Assembly: GCA_020631355.1 (NCBI GenBank)
Contig: JAHDHL010000038.1
Location: 1 to 51,262 of the forward strand
Length of the DNA stretch: 51,262 bases
Direction of reading: 5' to 3'
From: Saprospiraceae bacterium
Lineage (GTDB): Bacteria > Bacteroidota > Bacteroidia > Chitinophagales > Saprospiraceae
Shown: in pieces, positions 37,512 through 48,100 of the stretch
Layout: the number at the start of each line of letters is the position of its first letter
How positions within the stretch are numbered: position 1 is the first letter of the stretch
Position numbers and translations under genes: made by a program
The notes under the pieces: model-generated
What the model saw: the letters and a program-made list of their open reading frames with translations, nothing else
Told to the model about the DNA's origin: nothing
Database searches by the model: none

Positions 37512-39701
37512 ATGATTCATCAGATTAATATCAATATGAGGTCTGCCATCATCTTGGTTTTGGGATTGTTTTTTAATATTCATTTAATTCTTGGTCAGCA
37601 TAATATCAGTGGGGTGGTCACTGATGAGGATGGCCAGAGTCTCATTGGTGCAAGTGTCTCTTGGGCTAAGAGTAACACCGGTACGACAACAGGTCTCGAT
37701 GGTGATTTTCAACTTATATCCATTCCAGAGGGGGATACCCTACACATTAATTATATCGGATTCCAGAAACGAAGCATTTACCTCAATCCAACACAGGATA
37801 CGATAGTTAACATTAAGCTCGGAGAGGGGGTACTTATGAATACCATCAATGTAACAGCATCGAAATCAATGGCTTCCGAATTTTCGAGTATGGAGCTGGA
37901 TAAGTTGGATGTTTATCTCAACCCGGTTTCACAAGGCGATCCATTGCGGGCCATTACGCTTTTGCCATCTTCCACCAATGCCGATGAGACAGCCAATCCT
38001 GAACTCAGGGGAGCAGCACCGTCCTTGTCCGCAGTGGTCATCAATGGTATTCCGTTAGCGGATCCGGTAAAGGCAAATAGCATCAATGGTATAGGATATT
38101 TCAGTTTGATTAATCCGGAAATTCTTGAGGAAATGTCCGTTTATCCAAGTAATCCACCTCTATATATCGGACAGACGATTGGAGGTTTGGTCGAAATAAA
38201 AACAGCGGATGAATTGGATTACGAAACGCTGGATGTATCCATATCCGCGGCTAGTGTGGGTACATTATTCTCAAAAAAAATCCAAGACGAAAAAGGATAT
38301 ATCCAAGCTTATGGAAATTATCAATTCTCTCCTTTTTTTAAATTGATTAATGGTAGTGGTTATGATTTCCTGAACGAGTTTTCCATCATTGATGCAGGCT
38401 TTAATTCATCCTTTGATTTAGGTGGAACAAAAAAACTGAAATTCCTGAGTTATTTCATTACGGAAAAGAATGATGTGGATGTAGGTCTATTTAATTATAG
38501 GGGCGTATCCAAAGGGTCATTAACCCGTAATTTTAATATCCTGAATTTTTCCAGTAATAAAGGCTCCCTATTTTTTGATACCAGTTTGGGTATTGATTTT
38601 AGAAAGTCAGAAACTGATTTCGGTAATCTGAAATTGGATCAGGAGCGTCTTAATGGTTTTTGGATAGGAAGTATGGATAAATATTGGAATAATGGTTTGA
38701 TTCTGAAAGTAGGGTTGAATTATAGATTGGATGATCTGAAAACAAATGATATTTATCCACCATTCTATACCAGTTTTAATCCCAATAATCAACACCTCAG
38801 CGATAGTGTGCAAGTGAATAACCTATTGCATAATCCGGAAGCGTTCGGTTATTTGAAATACGAATCCGGAAAATGGATTTTCAGTACAGGATTGCGATAT
38901 GGGGTTTCCTTGAATAATGGTGATTTCCTAGATTATATCAGTGCCCAAGCCAATGTCAATTTCAATTGGTCAAAACATTCGAAAATATTATTGGGTGTGG
39001 GTAATTATAATAAGGTCCTACAATCGGCTGCACAAAATGATGTCATCAATCATTTACAGAGCCAGCATGTTACATTGGAGTATTTTTATAAGTCACCAAA
39101 ATGGGAAGTCCAAGTAGCGACATTCTATAAGCATGAGGCATATAGCAACTCACTTTGGTCTGTAGTGAATTCCGGAATCCTTGCAGTCAGGGAAAAGAAT
39201 ATTTATGGTGCAGAAGCTTTCGCCAGATATAATATTAATGATGAATGGATGGTAAGTGCCTCTAATACTTACCTTAAATCCTTGTCAGGTGAGAATGATT
39301 TATTGAATCCATCCTATAATTATTTTTTCAAAGGAAATGTCCAATACACGAACCAATCCATCGGGACGATTGGTTTGGCTTACATCAATCGTCCCGGAAA
39401 ATTTTATAATACCATTGAGAATGGCATATTCAGTGAGGAACTCGATGATTATGTGCCACTTTTCGATTCCAGTTATGTCGGGAATAGCGAACAATTCGGA
39501 ATGTATTCCAATCTGAGTCTGAATTATTCAAGGCTTTTCTTTCTCAAGAATGACATGACCATCATTGGTTTCATTACCGTCAATAACATATTGAATTCCC
39601 AGAATGTGCGTTCTGAGTATTATAACTTGGATTATACCCAAACACTGGAAGAAACCTATCAGCCTGCCAGTCTATATTTTGGAGCTGTATTCAAATTCTA
39701 A
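37512..39701 (+). CDS. TonB-dependent receptor-like outer-membrane protein next to the TOMM operon
   Basis: 729 aa. A signal peptide covers about residues 1-29 (hydrophobic core SAIILVLGLFF, ending ILGQ). A carboxypeptidase-regulatory-like domain follows (HNISGVVTDEDGQSLIGA ... SIPEGDTLHINYIGFQ), then a plug domain (PELRGAAPSLSAVVINGIP and IGQTIGGLVEIKT) and a beta-barrel ending in VFKF with a terminal Phe as the assembly signal expects. Such proteins import or bind ligands at the outer membrane using TonB energy. There is no SusD-like lipoprotein beside it, so it is not a standard glycan pair. It is 223 bp after the TOMM operon, same strand, separated by two hairpins, so it is probably its own unit. 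It could recognise the cluster's product, a metallophore or an unrelated ligand. A second in-frame ATG at 37536 would also leave a signal peptide. Confidence 0.82.
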   Translation: MIHQININMRSAIILVLGLFFNIHLILGQHNISGVVTDEDGQSLIGASVSWAKSNTGTTTGLDGDFQLISIPEGDTLHINYIGFQKRSIYLNPTQDTIVNIKLGEGVLMNTINVTASKSMASEFSSMELDKLDVYLNPVSQGDPLRAITLLPSSTNADETANPELRGAAPSLSAVVINGIPLADPVKANSINGIGYFSLINPEILEEMSVYPSNPPLYIGQTIGGLVEIKTADELDYETLDVSISAASVGTLFSKKIQDEKGYIQAYGNYQFSPFFKLINGSGYDFLNEFSIIDAGFNSSFDLGGTKKLKFLSYFITEKNDVDVGLFNYRGVSKGSLTRNFNILNFSSNKGSLFFDTSLGIDFRKSETDFGNLKLDQERLNGFWIGSMDKYWNNGLILKVGLNYRLDDLKTNDIYPPFYTSFNPNNQHLSDSVQVNNLLHNPEAFGYLKYESGKWIFSTGLRYGVSLNNGDFLDYISAQANVNFNWSKHSKILLGVGNYNKVLQSAAQNDVINHLQSQHVTLEYFYKSPKWEVQVATFYKHEAYSNSLWSVVNSGILAVREKNIYGAEAFARYNINDEWMVSASNTYLKSLSGENDLLNPSYNYFFKGNVQYTNQSIGTIGLAYINRPGKFYNTIENGIFSEELDDYVPLFDSSYVGNSEQFGMYSNLSLNYSRLFFLKNDMTIIGFITVNNILNSQNVRSEYYNLDYTQTLEETYQPASLYFGAVFKF

Positions 39702-39827
39702 CGATTCATTCAGTCACAGGAATTCGAATCAGAATGAACACTTTGGCTTTTATGTACCTTTAGGATAGGAACGATTGTTTCATTTTAGGAATATCAGGTA
39801 GATATTCCTAACCGTATTCCTATTCAC

Positions 39828-40598
39828 ATGAAAGACTTTTTGATCTTAACGGAGACATTTCAACTTTCCCAATGGGAATGGTTTCTGGCATTACTGGCTG
39901 CCTTTACCTTGGGGATTGCCAAGTCAGGTCTGAAAGGAATTTCCATCATTATTGTCACCCTGATGGCTTTGGTGTTTGGAAGTAAGGCATCAACAGGAAT
40001 CATTCTACCACTGCTTTTGGTAGGGGATGTGATGGCAGTCATCTATTACAGGAAACATACCCAATGGAAATATCTTTGGCGATTATTGCCTTGGATGATG
40101 TTAGGGGTGATATTCGGAGCTTATGTAGGCAAGGATTTGCCTGAGGCAACATTCAAGATGGGAATGGCCATTATCATTCTGATAAGTGTTATCATCATGT
40201 ATTGGTGGGAAAAACGGGATTCCAAGGTCGTTCCTACCCAGTGGTGGTTTGCTGGAATTATGGGGACATTGGCGGGATTCACCACAATGATAGGTAATCT
40301 TGCAGGTGCATTTTCCAATATATTCTTTCTGGCAATGCGCTTACCCAAGAACGAGTTCATCGGTACGGCTGCTTGGTTGTTCCTACTTATCAATATATTC
40401 AAATTACCATTCCATATCTTCTCATGGGGGACAATCACACCCTCCACCATAGCAGTGGATATCAGATTATCCCTAGGAATTGTTGCCGGTTTTTTCGTAG
40501 GTGTACGAATCATCAGTTGGATTAAGGATTATCAATACCGAAAACTGATTCTGGCCCTAACGGCAATGGGTGCTATTCTGATATTCTTGAGGAATTAG
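39828..40598 (+). CDS. TSUP (TauE/SafE) family membrane permease
   Basis: 256 aa with about seven or eight hydrophobic helices in two similar halves. The TSUP-type pattern is visible in the first half (LGIAKSGLKGIS, then GIILPLLLVGD) and in the second (GTLAGFTTMIGNLAGAFSN, then FIGTAAWLFLLINIFKLP). Members transport sulfite, sulfoacetate, sulfolactate or related organosulfur anions across the inner membrane. The substrate cannot be read from sequence. It stands alone, 126 bp after the receptor gene and convergent with the next gene (21 bp apart). No clear terminator is seen. Confidence 0.88.
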   Translation: MKDFLILTETFQLSQWEWFLALLAAFTLGIAKSGLKGISIIIVTLMALVFGSKASTGIILPLLLVGDVMAVIYYRKHTQWKYLWRLLPWMMLGVIFGAYVGKDLPEATFKMGMAIIILISVIIMYWWEKRDSKVVPTQWWFAGIMGTLAGFTTMIGNLAGAFSNIFFLAMRLPKNEFIGTAAWLFLLINIFKLPFHIFSWGTITPSTIAVDIRLSLGIVAGFFVGVRIISWIKDYQYRKLILALTAMGAILIFLRN

Positions 40599-40619
40599 AA
40601 TCCAAGCCCTGTTTCAGCA

Positions 40620-42992
40620 TCAACGATACCTACGTTGTCCGGAATATTCCATTGCTTCGCCTTTTCCGAATCCATAACTGAACCCGAAAGTGATGAATCG
40701 TCCTCTCTTACCCCAGCCATAGATATAGAAATCTTCTTGGTCAACGATGCTTTCCCTTACCCTTGAAGCAAAGATATCTCGGATACTGAAATTGAACACA
40801 CCTTTTCCTTTCAGGATTTTAAGGCGGACACCCATATTGGCAAACAAGTTATCAGAAACGATACGCTGAACATTCTGTTCCCTTGATTCATATTCTCCGG
40901 TCAGTTCGAAATCCAGATTCTTTGTGATTTTGAATTTGGTCGTCAACTCGGAAGACCATTGGTCCGCACTGAAATCGAAGGACGTCGCATCCAATTCACC
41001 TTTCCGCTTGAAGTAACTATAATTGAAATCCCCATTCAGGGTCAACCATTTGAATGGAGTATATTTTCCATTGAACTCAAAACCTACGGCCTGATTGGTT
41101 CCGATATTGAAAGGCTTGTAGGTATTCACATTATTCTCAAATAGGGAAATACGTTCAACAACATCTGTGGTATAACGATAATATACACTGCAATTCAAGG
41201 AGGTTTTTTCGAAGATATAGATACTCGATACCTCATAGGAATCCGTCAATTCTGGGAGCAGATTCGGATTACCCGTCCAGACATTGAAATTGTTTCTGAT
41301 ATTGAAGAATGGATTAAGATTCCAGAGCCTTGGTCTGAAAATTCTCCTGGAATATCCCGCCTGGACAGAGATACGTTCTGTAATCTTATAGGAAGAATGG
41401 AAAGTAGGAAAAAAGTTCGTGAAGTTCCTTTTGTTGGATTCATCCGTATTGACCAACAAGGTGCTCAAGTCCGTATTCTCTACCCTCAGACCTACCTTTA
41501 CACCCCATTTGTTGTGTTCATAGGCACCAGTCGCATAAGCCCCTAGGACATTCTGACTGAATTCGAAGATATTGGTCAGGTTTTCATTGTTGACCCATTC
41601 GTTATTAATAAAATCCCTAACAGCATAATCATTCCCCACATCATTCACCACATATTGGACACCGGTTTCCAATTCCCATTTTTCAGAAAACGGATGTTTG
41701 TAATCGAGATTGAATGTGAATTTGGATTCGTCGAATGCTGTTTCGGTTTGTTGGGTGCTGACATTGCTCGTTCCAAGATTATAGGTATCCAGAAAATCAG
41801 AGGATTGCTTCTTCCCAAAGAAATTACCCAAAGCACTGAACATCAAGGTATGGTCCTTGTCATCGGGGAATTCCTTTTTATATTGTAATTCATACCGAAT
41901 CTTAGGATTGGTGGCAGAGGTCTCCTCGGTTCGGAACCAATCAGCGAATGTGACTTCCGCATCATCCTGAAAACTGAAATTGGTTCTGGAGGGTTGGTCT
42001 TCTATTTCATAAGCGAAGTTGCCCGAAAGAGTAATGACATTGTACTTGTTGATATAATAATCCGTTCCGAGTACAAGATTGAAGAATGTCTCATTCCTAA
42101 ACTCATTACCATCACTGATGAGCGTGGTTCCGGTATTAAAATCCTGATTGATGGATCTCCTATGCCAAGGCAATTCCCTGTATCCGACACCCAGTTGACT
42201 GAAAAGATTGAATTTTTCTGTTCTTCTATTCAAGCTCAATCCTAAGCTATGATTATGCGGATAGCCCGTATTCAGGGAAATGGAACCATTCATTCCCTTA
42301 CGTTCTTCTTTCTTAATGACAATATTAATGATACCCGATGTTCCTTCGGCATCATACTTTGCAGAAGGGTTAGTGATGACTTCCACTTTTTCAATCATGT
42401 CTGCCGTGATAGTTCCAAGTGCATTGGCTCCATCCTCAGAGAGTACGGATGGTTTTCCATTGATGAGAATCTGTACACCTTGGCTACCACGGAGGGAAAT
42501 TTCACCTTCGATACTGACATTGACAGATGGTACGTTATCCAATACTTCCAATGCACTGGCACCTGTTGTACTCAAATCCCTTCCGACATTGAATACACGC
42601 TTGTCCAGTTTGAATTCAGTGGTTGATTTTTCAGCTCGCACCACAACCTCATCCAACAATTCACTATCCTCCATCAATATGATGTCACCCAAATCCACTT
42701 TGTTTTTATCCAACGTGAATTCTTTGATGGTCTGGCTGTTGTATCCCATAAAACTGATTTTCACATGACAATCAGCGGTAGTGGACGAAATGGAGAATTG
42801 GCCATCAAGGCCGGTGGCATCTCCTGTGATATTCTCACTTGTTTCAGGATGTATAAGGATTACAGTAGCAAACTCAATGGGTTGGCCTGAGGATTGGTCC
42901 AAAACCCTTCCTTTGAAAATGATGCCATTACTTTGGGCAATGGTAAGAATTGAGAAAAAGAGAAGGGTTAATGTACTGAGAATATATTTCAT
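40620..42992 (-). CDS. TonB-dependent receptor-type outer-membrane beta-barrel protein
   Basis: 790 aa from the ATG at 42992. The frame extends 48 codons further upstream, but only the internal Met opens a signal peptide (MKYILSTLTLLFFSILTIAQ) and it lies about 20 nt from a predicted transcription start. Domain order: carboxypeptidase-regulatory-like domain (FKGRVLDQSSGQPIEFATV), plug domain (VLDNVPSVNVSIEGEISLRG, QILINGKPS, NPSAKYDAEGTSGIINIVIKK), then a barrel of the OMP_b-brl_3 family (SYKITERISVQAGYSRRIFRP; RLWNLNPF). Plug residues PSAKYDAEG and GIINI are typical of this widespread Bacteroidota family, whose ligand is usually unknown. No clear partner gene. Confidence 0.9.
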   Translation of the reverse strand: MKYILSTLTLLFFSILTIAQSNGIIFKGRVLDQSSGQPIEFATVILIHPETSENITGDATGLDGQFSISSTTADCHVKISFMGYNSQTIKEFTLDKNKVDLGDIILMEDSELLDEVVVRAEKSTTEFKLDKRVFNVGRDLSTTGASALEVLDNVPSVNVSIEGEISLRGSQGVQILINGKPSVLSEDGANALGTITADMIEKVEVITNPSAKYDAEGTSGIINIVIKKEERKGMNGSISLNTGYPHNHSLGLSLNRRTEKFNLFSQLGVGYRELPWHRRSINQDFNTGTTLISDGNEFRNETFFNLVLGTDYYINKYNVITLSGNFAYEIEDQPSRTNFSFQDDAEVTFADWFRTEETSATNPKIRYELQYKKEFPDDKDHTLMFSALGNFFGKKQSSDFLDTYNLGTSNVSTQQTETAFDESKFTFNLDYKHPFSEKWELETGVQYVVNDVGNDYAVRDFINNEWVNNENLTNIFEFSQNVLGAYATGAYEHNKWGVKVGLRVENTDLSTLLVNTDESNKRNFTNFFPTFHSSYKITERISVQAGYSRRIFRPRLWNLNPFFNIRNNFNVWTGNPNLLPELTDSYEVSSIYIFEKTSLNCSVYYRYTTDVVERISLFENNVNTYKPFNIGTNQAVGFEFNGKYTPFKWLTLNGDFNYSYFKRKGELDATSFDFSADQWSSELTTKFKITKNLDFELTGEYESREQNVQRIVSDNLFANMGVRLKILKGKGVFNFSIRDIFASRVRESIVDQEDFYIYGWGKRGRFITFGFSYGFGKGEAMEYSGQRRYR

Positions 42993-43018
42993 GGTGTTCC
43001 GATAATGGTTGTTGGCCG

Positions 43019-43046
43019 CAAAATTAGTAATGAAATGGTAATTCAA
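43019..43046 (-). promoter_or_regulatory. Bacteroidota promoter of the minus-strand receptor gene
   Basis: Read on the minus strand: TTG (43046-43044), 17-bp spacer, TAATTTTG (43026-43019), a full match to TAnnTTTG. Transcription would begin near 43012, leaving about 20 nt before the ATG at 42992, which supports that start. Confidence 0.6.
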
Positions 43047-43206
43047 TGGATATTGTGGTACAAAACAATGTGGATGTCTAACAAGGACATAACCATCTGA
43101 ATTGATATTAGTTGAATCAATACTTGGATAATACAAGGGATGTGAAATTGAAAGAAGAATAGAGGGTTTGGAATGGCTATCGAATTCGGTTGTCGGTGTC
43201 GCGGAT

Positions 43207-43214
43207 TACTTTTG
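43207..43214 (+). promoter_or_regulatory. Candidate -7 box for the beta-barrel/giant protein unit
   Basis: TACTTTTG matches TAnnTTTG fully, but the nearest upstream TTG (43190-43192) leaves only a 14-bp spacer. It is about 150 bp before the ATG at 43367. The 374-bp divergent gap (42993-43366) contains no other feature that I can support. Confidence 0.3.
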
Positions 43215-43366
43215 TTAGAAAACAAAGGTGCTGTTATCAATATTATCCTCATCTAATTGTGGCGAAAAAATAAAAGTATGTTTATTCACTACATTCCATT
43301 TTTCATACATATATTGCACCCACAAACAACAACATACTGTGAGTCTGGTTGTGAAACCCAAAAAAT

Positions 43367-45127
43367 ATGGACAGGCTCAAACACACATCTGCTTTACTGC
43401 TACTACTTTTACTAATATCCGCCCCAACTGCACAGGGGCAGGATGTGGAGAGTACATGGAAAAAAATCAAGGCCTGGCCCAAACAATTCATCAGTAAGTT
43501 CAAGGAGAAACCCCAACTCACCGGAGGCATTAATACATTATTTACCTATAATTATATCAATGGTATTCCCCAAAGGGACAATCCATTCAATTATCAATTG
43601 AATGCATCATTGAATCTGAAAATTGGTGGGATGAGTATTCCATTCTCCACTAATTTCTCCAATGGCCAATTCGTATATAATTATTCATTACCTCCCATCA
43701 AATTACCATCATACAACTTTACGGGATTCAGTCCCAGTTATAAATGGGCCACCCTGCATGTTGGTGATAGAAACATGACATTTTCTCCATACACCTTATC
43801 AGGGCATAACTTCAGAGGAATCGGAACAGAACTCAAACCCGGTAAATTCAGGTTTGCAGCCATGTATGGTAGATTACAGCGTGCCAGACCTGAGGATTTG
43901 GCGAATCCAAATAACTTAGAACCTTTATATAAACGTAGGGGATGGGGTGTTTCCATTGGTTATGAGGGAGAAAATGATAATGTCAAGTTGATATTATTCC
44001 AAGCTAAGGATGATACGACATCCATACCTAACATACAATTTAATGAGGAAGTAAAACCAACGGATAATACGGTTGTGAGTTTGGTTGGTAAGAAAAAGAT
44101 TTCGGAGAAGCTGACCGTAGAAGGGGATTATGCTTACAGTGCATTCACTCGGGATATTTATGCTCCTATGGTAACGAATGATGTAAACATAGGACAAAGG
44201 GTATTCGGACTTTTTGATCCTAGGGTGAGTTCTAGTTATAATTTTGCCCTAAAGACCAGCCTGAATCTGAAATTGGGTTTCGGTGATATTGCCGTCAACC
44301 ATGAAAGGGTAACACCCGGATACAGAACCTTGGGCGCATTATTCTTTAATGACGACTTTGAGAATTTCACTGTTTCTGCCAATGCAGGGATGTTTGATAA
44401 GAAAGTCATACTCAGTTCCAATCTCGGAATCCAACGGAACAATATCAAGAATACAGCGGATAATACCCTGACTAGGGTCGTGGGTTCCTTGAACCTCACC
44501 TATACACCAAGTGAAAAGGTCAATATCAATGCTTCCTACTCCAACTTTAGGAATACCAACAGAATCAGGACAACGGTCATCCCATTGATCCAAATTGATT
44601 CCATCAAATTATCGCAGGTCAATCAGAATGCGAATCTTGCGATATCCTACATTACAGGAGAGGAAAAGAATATCATGTTCAATGGTATATTTGCATTCCA
44701 AAATTCAAATACAATAGAAAACGAAACAGTGGACCCCAACCAAAGCAACACGAGTTACATGGCCAATCTGATGCACACTTATCTGTTTACTGAATCCAAG
44801 TTGAAATTGACAGGAGCAGTATTGGCCAATTATAGTGAATTACCCATAGCCAAGTCATTATCCATTGCACCCACATTCTCATTCGGAATGCCACTCTTGG
44901 AAGAAAAGATGAATATTACCGGAGGAGCGAGTTATGTATATGTGAATGTAATTGATGCCGGACAACCCAATCATTTGTTGACCCTACAATCAAATGTCCA
45001 ATATAAATTCCATAAAAAACAATCAACAGGTTTAGTCATGAACTATGTCAATAAGGTTTCAGGGGATGGAATTGCCCCCGATTTCCAGGAGTTCACCGCC
45101 AGATTGACTTATAGTTTTAATTTCTAA
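43367..45127 (+). CDS. Unrecognised outer-membrane beta-barrel protein
   Basis: 586 aa. The signal peptide is clear: basic start, LLLLLLISAPTA core, cleavage near AQGQ. The rest alternates polar and hydrophobic/aromatic residues in the way of an outer-membrane barrel (for example SYNFALKTSLNLKLGFGDIAV, TVSANAGMFDKKVILSSNLG) and ends LTYSFNF with a terminal Phe. There is no plug or regulatory domain, so it is not a TonB receptor. It is much longer than PorP/SprF proteins. It is followed after 19 bp by the gene for a very large secreted protein, so the pair may form an anchor/cargo or structural complex on the cell surface. The specific function is unknown. Confidence 0.8.
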   Translation: MDRLKHTSALLLLLLLISAPTAQGQDVESTWKKIKAWPKQFISKFKEKPQLTGGINTLFTYNYINGIPQRDNPFNYQLNASLNLKIGGMSIPFSTNFSNGQFVYNYSLPPIKLPSYNFTGFSPSYKWATLHVGDRNMTFSPYTLSGHNFRGIGTELKPGKFRFAAMYGRLQRARPEDLANPNNLEPLYKRRGWGVSIGYEGENDNVKLILFQAKDDTTSIPNIQFNEEVKPTDNTVVSLVGKKKISEKLTVEGDYAYSAFTRDIYAPMVTNDVNIGQRVFGLFDPRVSSSYNFALKTSLNLKLGFGDIAVNHERVTPGYRTLGALFFNDDFENFTVSANAGMFDKKVILSSNLGIQRNNIKNTADNTLTRVVGSLNLTYTPSEKVNINASYSNFRNTNRIRTTVIPLIQIDSIKLSQVNQNANLAISYITGEEKNIMFNGIFAFQNSNTIENETVDPNQSNTSYMANLMHTYLFTESKLKLTGAVLANYSELPIAKSLSIAPTFSFGMPLLEEKMNITGGASYVYVNVIDAGQPNHLLTLQSNVQYKFHKKQSTGLVMNYVNKVSGDGIAPDFQEFTARLTYSFNF

Positions 45128-45146
45128 TCCTCTGAAAACAAAACAA

Positions 45147-48100
45147 ATGGCCAAGCATAAACTATTAACCACACTACTTTTCCTAATGGGATGGGCTGTA
45201 GCCTATGCTCAACCTTATCCTATTTCCACGACGGTATCCCTCACTAGTCCAACCGTACCTTATTTTGATGAATTGACAGTAGGGACTTCCAATCCATTGA
45301 TTGCCACATTGATTCTCAATGATATCAATGAGCCAACCTATGATGTGAAACTGAGATTGACCATTTCCGGAAATGGCATCAGTGTGAGTACCAGACCGGA
45401 TTATCTACCTGCTCCGATCACCCTGACATTCAATACACCAACCATTCTTACAGGTCCTGACTTGGCACAATATTTCAATCCTGATAATTTACAATTCCAA
45501 GGAATTACCAAAGAACAATATCTGGCCTTGGGTGCTTTACCCGAGGGATTCTATTCCATTTGTTTGGAAGCATTCGATTATCAAAGAGAGGATTTATTGG
45601 CAGTATCCAATAGGGGTTGTGCCAGTGCGCAGATGGTAATCCATGACCCTCCATTAATTGCCACGATGAAAGGTGTGAATAATAGGGTCGTTCCCCAGAA
45701 TTATATCTTCTCTTGGCAACCCATGCATGCGGGTGGATTCCCCGTAGAGTACGAACTGAGCATTTATGAATCCATCGAGGGGATGGCACCCAATCAAATA
45801 TTCACGAATACAGCTCCGATTTTTAAGAATAAAACCTTTGGAACCAACTATCTCTATACCATTTTTGATCCTTTGCTGGAAGCAGATAAGGATTATTATC
45901 TTGTGGTACAAGCTGTGGATTTGTCGGGTCTGAATATTTTCAAGAATAATGGATTCAGTCAATTCGAAACCTTCAGACTCAAGAAAACCTGTATACCAAA
46001 TACGGAATGTGATGATAATGATGAATGTACCTACAATGACATGTACAATTCAGCCTGTGAATGTGTAGGGACGCCAATATATGACCCGAATCATGATGGT
46101 CAATGCGAACCATTTACCATTAACCCACCTAAAATTACCTATCCGACAGATAACGTACTTTGTATTACGGATGGAAGTGCATTGATAGCATGGTCTCCGG
46201 AACATAATTATCTACATGATATTGAGTATGAACTCATCATCAGTAGGGTAGGAGTAGACCCATACAATACCAAGGAGTATTTCGAACTCAAAGAGCAACT
46301 CAAGCAAGAATACAAGGACTTGCTCATCAAACATGAGAAAGAAAGAAAGGAGTTTATTGACAAGCAGAATCAAGTCAGGCATTCATTTATTTTGGATAAG
46401 GGGAAATTATATGAAATCTGTTCTCCCGATTACAATAAGGCTACACCAAAATGTAGGGAGGCCAAGGAGGATGCACTGAAAGCTTTTGATAAGTCAACAA
46501 CAGAAGCCTATAATTACCTCTTAAAAGAACAACAGAATAAACTCATCACTTTTGAAAAAGAAAAAGAGGCTGAAATCCTTGAACTGAGAGAACAACGGGA
46601 AATCAGGGTATTGGAATTGGTCGATGAGCTCAATGCACTCAATAATTTCAATGATGTTGTCATTGCGATGAGTGTCAATGGTCTGTCCACTAATATGGAT
46701 TTCAACGATGTTGTTTTCCGTCAGGGAGAGAAATATGAGATTCAGGTCATTTCTACGGATGAATGTATTCAGTCCGATTTTCTGAATGGAGGAAAAAGTG
46801 AGGGCAAACCCATCATGGTCAAGGATTGTGAAGCTCCTGTCTTCAAGGACGAACCAGTGGCCCTCGTTCCCAAGACCTATGGAGAGGATTACTTCAGGGC
46901 CCGTTGGGCTCCTATGGTTGGAGTGGATAATTATGTCTTGAGGGTAGCACTGGATGCCGAGTTCAAGACCATGGTCCCACAAGCCAATAATATTATAGTT
47001 TCAGGAACGACATTCGACCTATCCGTTCTGATGCCTGGTATTTATTATTATAATATCACCCCTATTCTTAATGGAGTACAAGGCCCTAAGTCATCCAACG
47101 TGGTCTCCATTAATATTGGAGAATTGGAACCCAATTGTAATTATGATTTTGATGAACCCTGTAATGATGGTGATCCCTGTACCATCAATGATCAAGTCAA
47201 TGAATTTTGTTCTTGTGAGGGAGTTCCTGAATTGGATGAGGATGGTAATCCGGATTCGGACGGGGACGGAGTTTGTAATGCGAATGATAAGTGCGAGGGC
47301 TATAATGATAATATAGATATAGATAATGACGGTTATCCTGACTTGTGTGATGACTGTGTGGAGGGAACTCCTTGTGATGACGGCAATGTCATGACAGAGG
47401 ATGACAAACTAGTTTGGGATGACCAATATCCACAACATGTCCCCTTACCGGCAGGTGTCGAGCCTTGTCAATGTATCGGAACACCAATAGATTGTTCTAC
47501 TGATACGGACGGGGATGGAATTTGTGATGCATTGGATATTTGCGATCAAGGTGATGATACAATAGATACCGATAACGATGGTGTCCCGGATGGTTGTGAC
47601 CGATGTCCGGACGAAAATGATGCCAACGATAGCGATAATGATGGTGTTCCGGACTGTATGGATAATTCTGATGATTGTAATGGTATCGTACAGATTTCCG
47701 CTACACCCATAGCAGTGGAACGGGAATTATGTACGTATTGTCTTGAATTGAAATCAGAAATCTCAGGCCCAGTGATACTGGAGGAATTATTGGTTCGAAT
47801 CAATGACGAGGACTACATTCTTGATATAGGCGACCTAGGGTATCATTTCCCTTATTGTATAGATGAGATTGCAGAATGTGGTATCCAAAATTACAACATG
47901 TCCAATTTGGTTATTGATATCAATAATTGGATGGCATCCATGGGATTGAATGGTACAGCAATCGTAGTTCCTGATGGTAGTCAATTATGTGATAATTCCA
48001 ACCCGCAATTTGTTCTTCACCAATCGGATGTTATAGCACTGGAAGCTACTTATGCAGATAAGTATGGAGAGAATGAAAAAACAATGGAATTCAATTCCCT

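Noticed and set aside
42993-43136. 48-codon N-terminal extension of the minus-strand receptor
   Set aside because: It would bury the signal peptide and lies across the predicted promoter; ATG at 42992 fits better.
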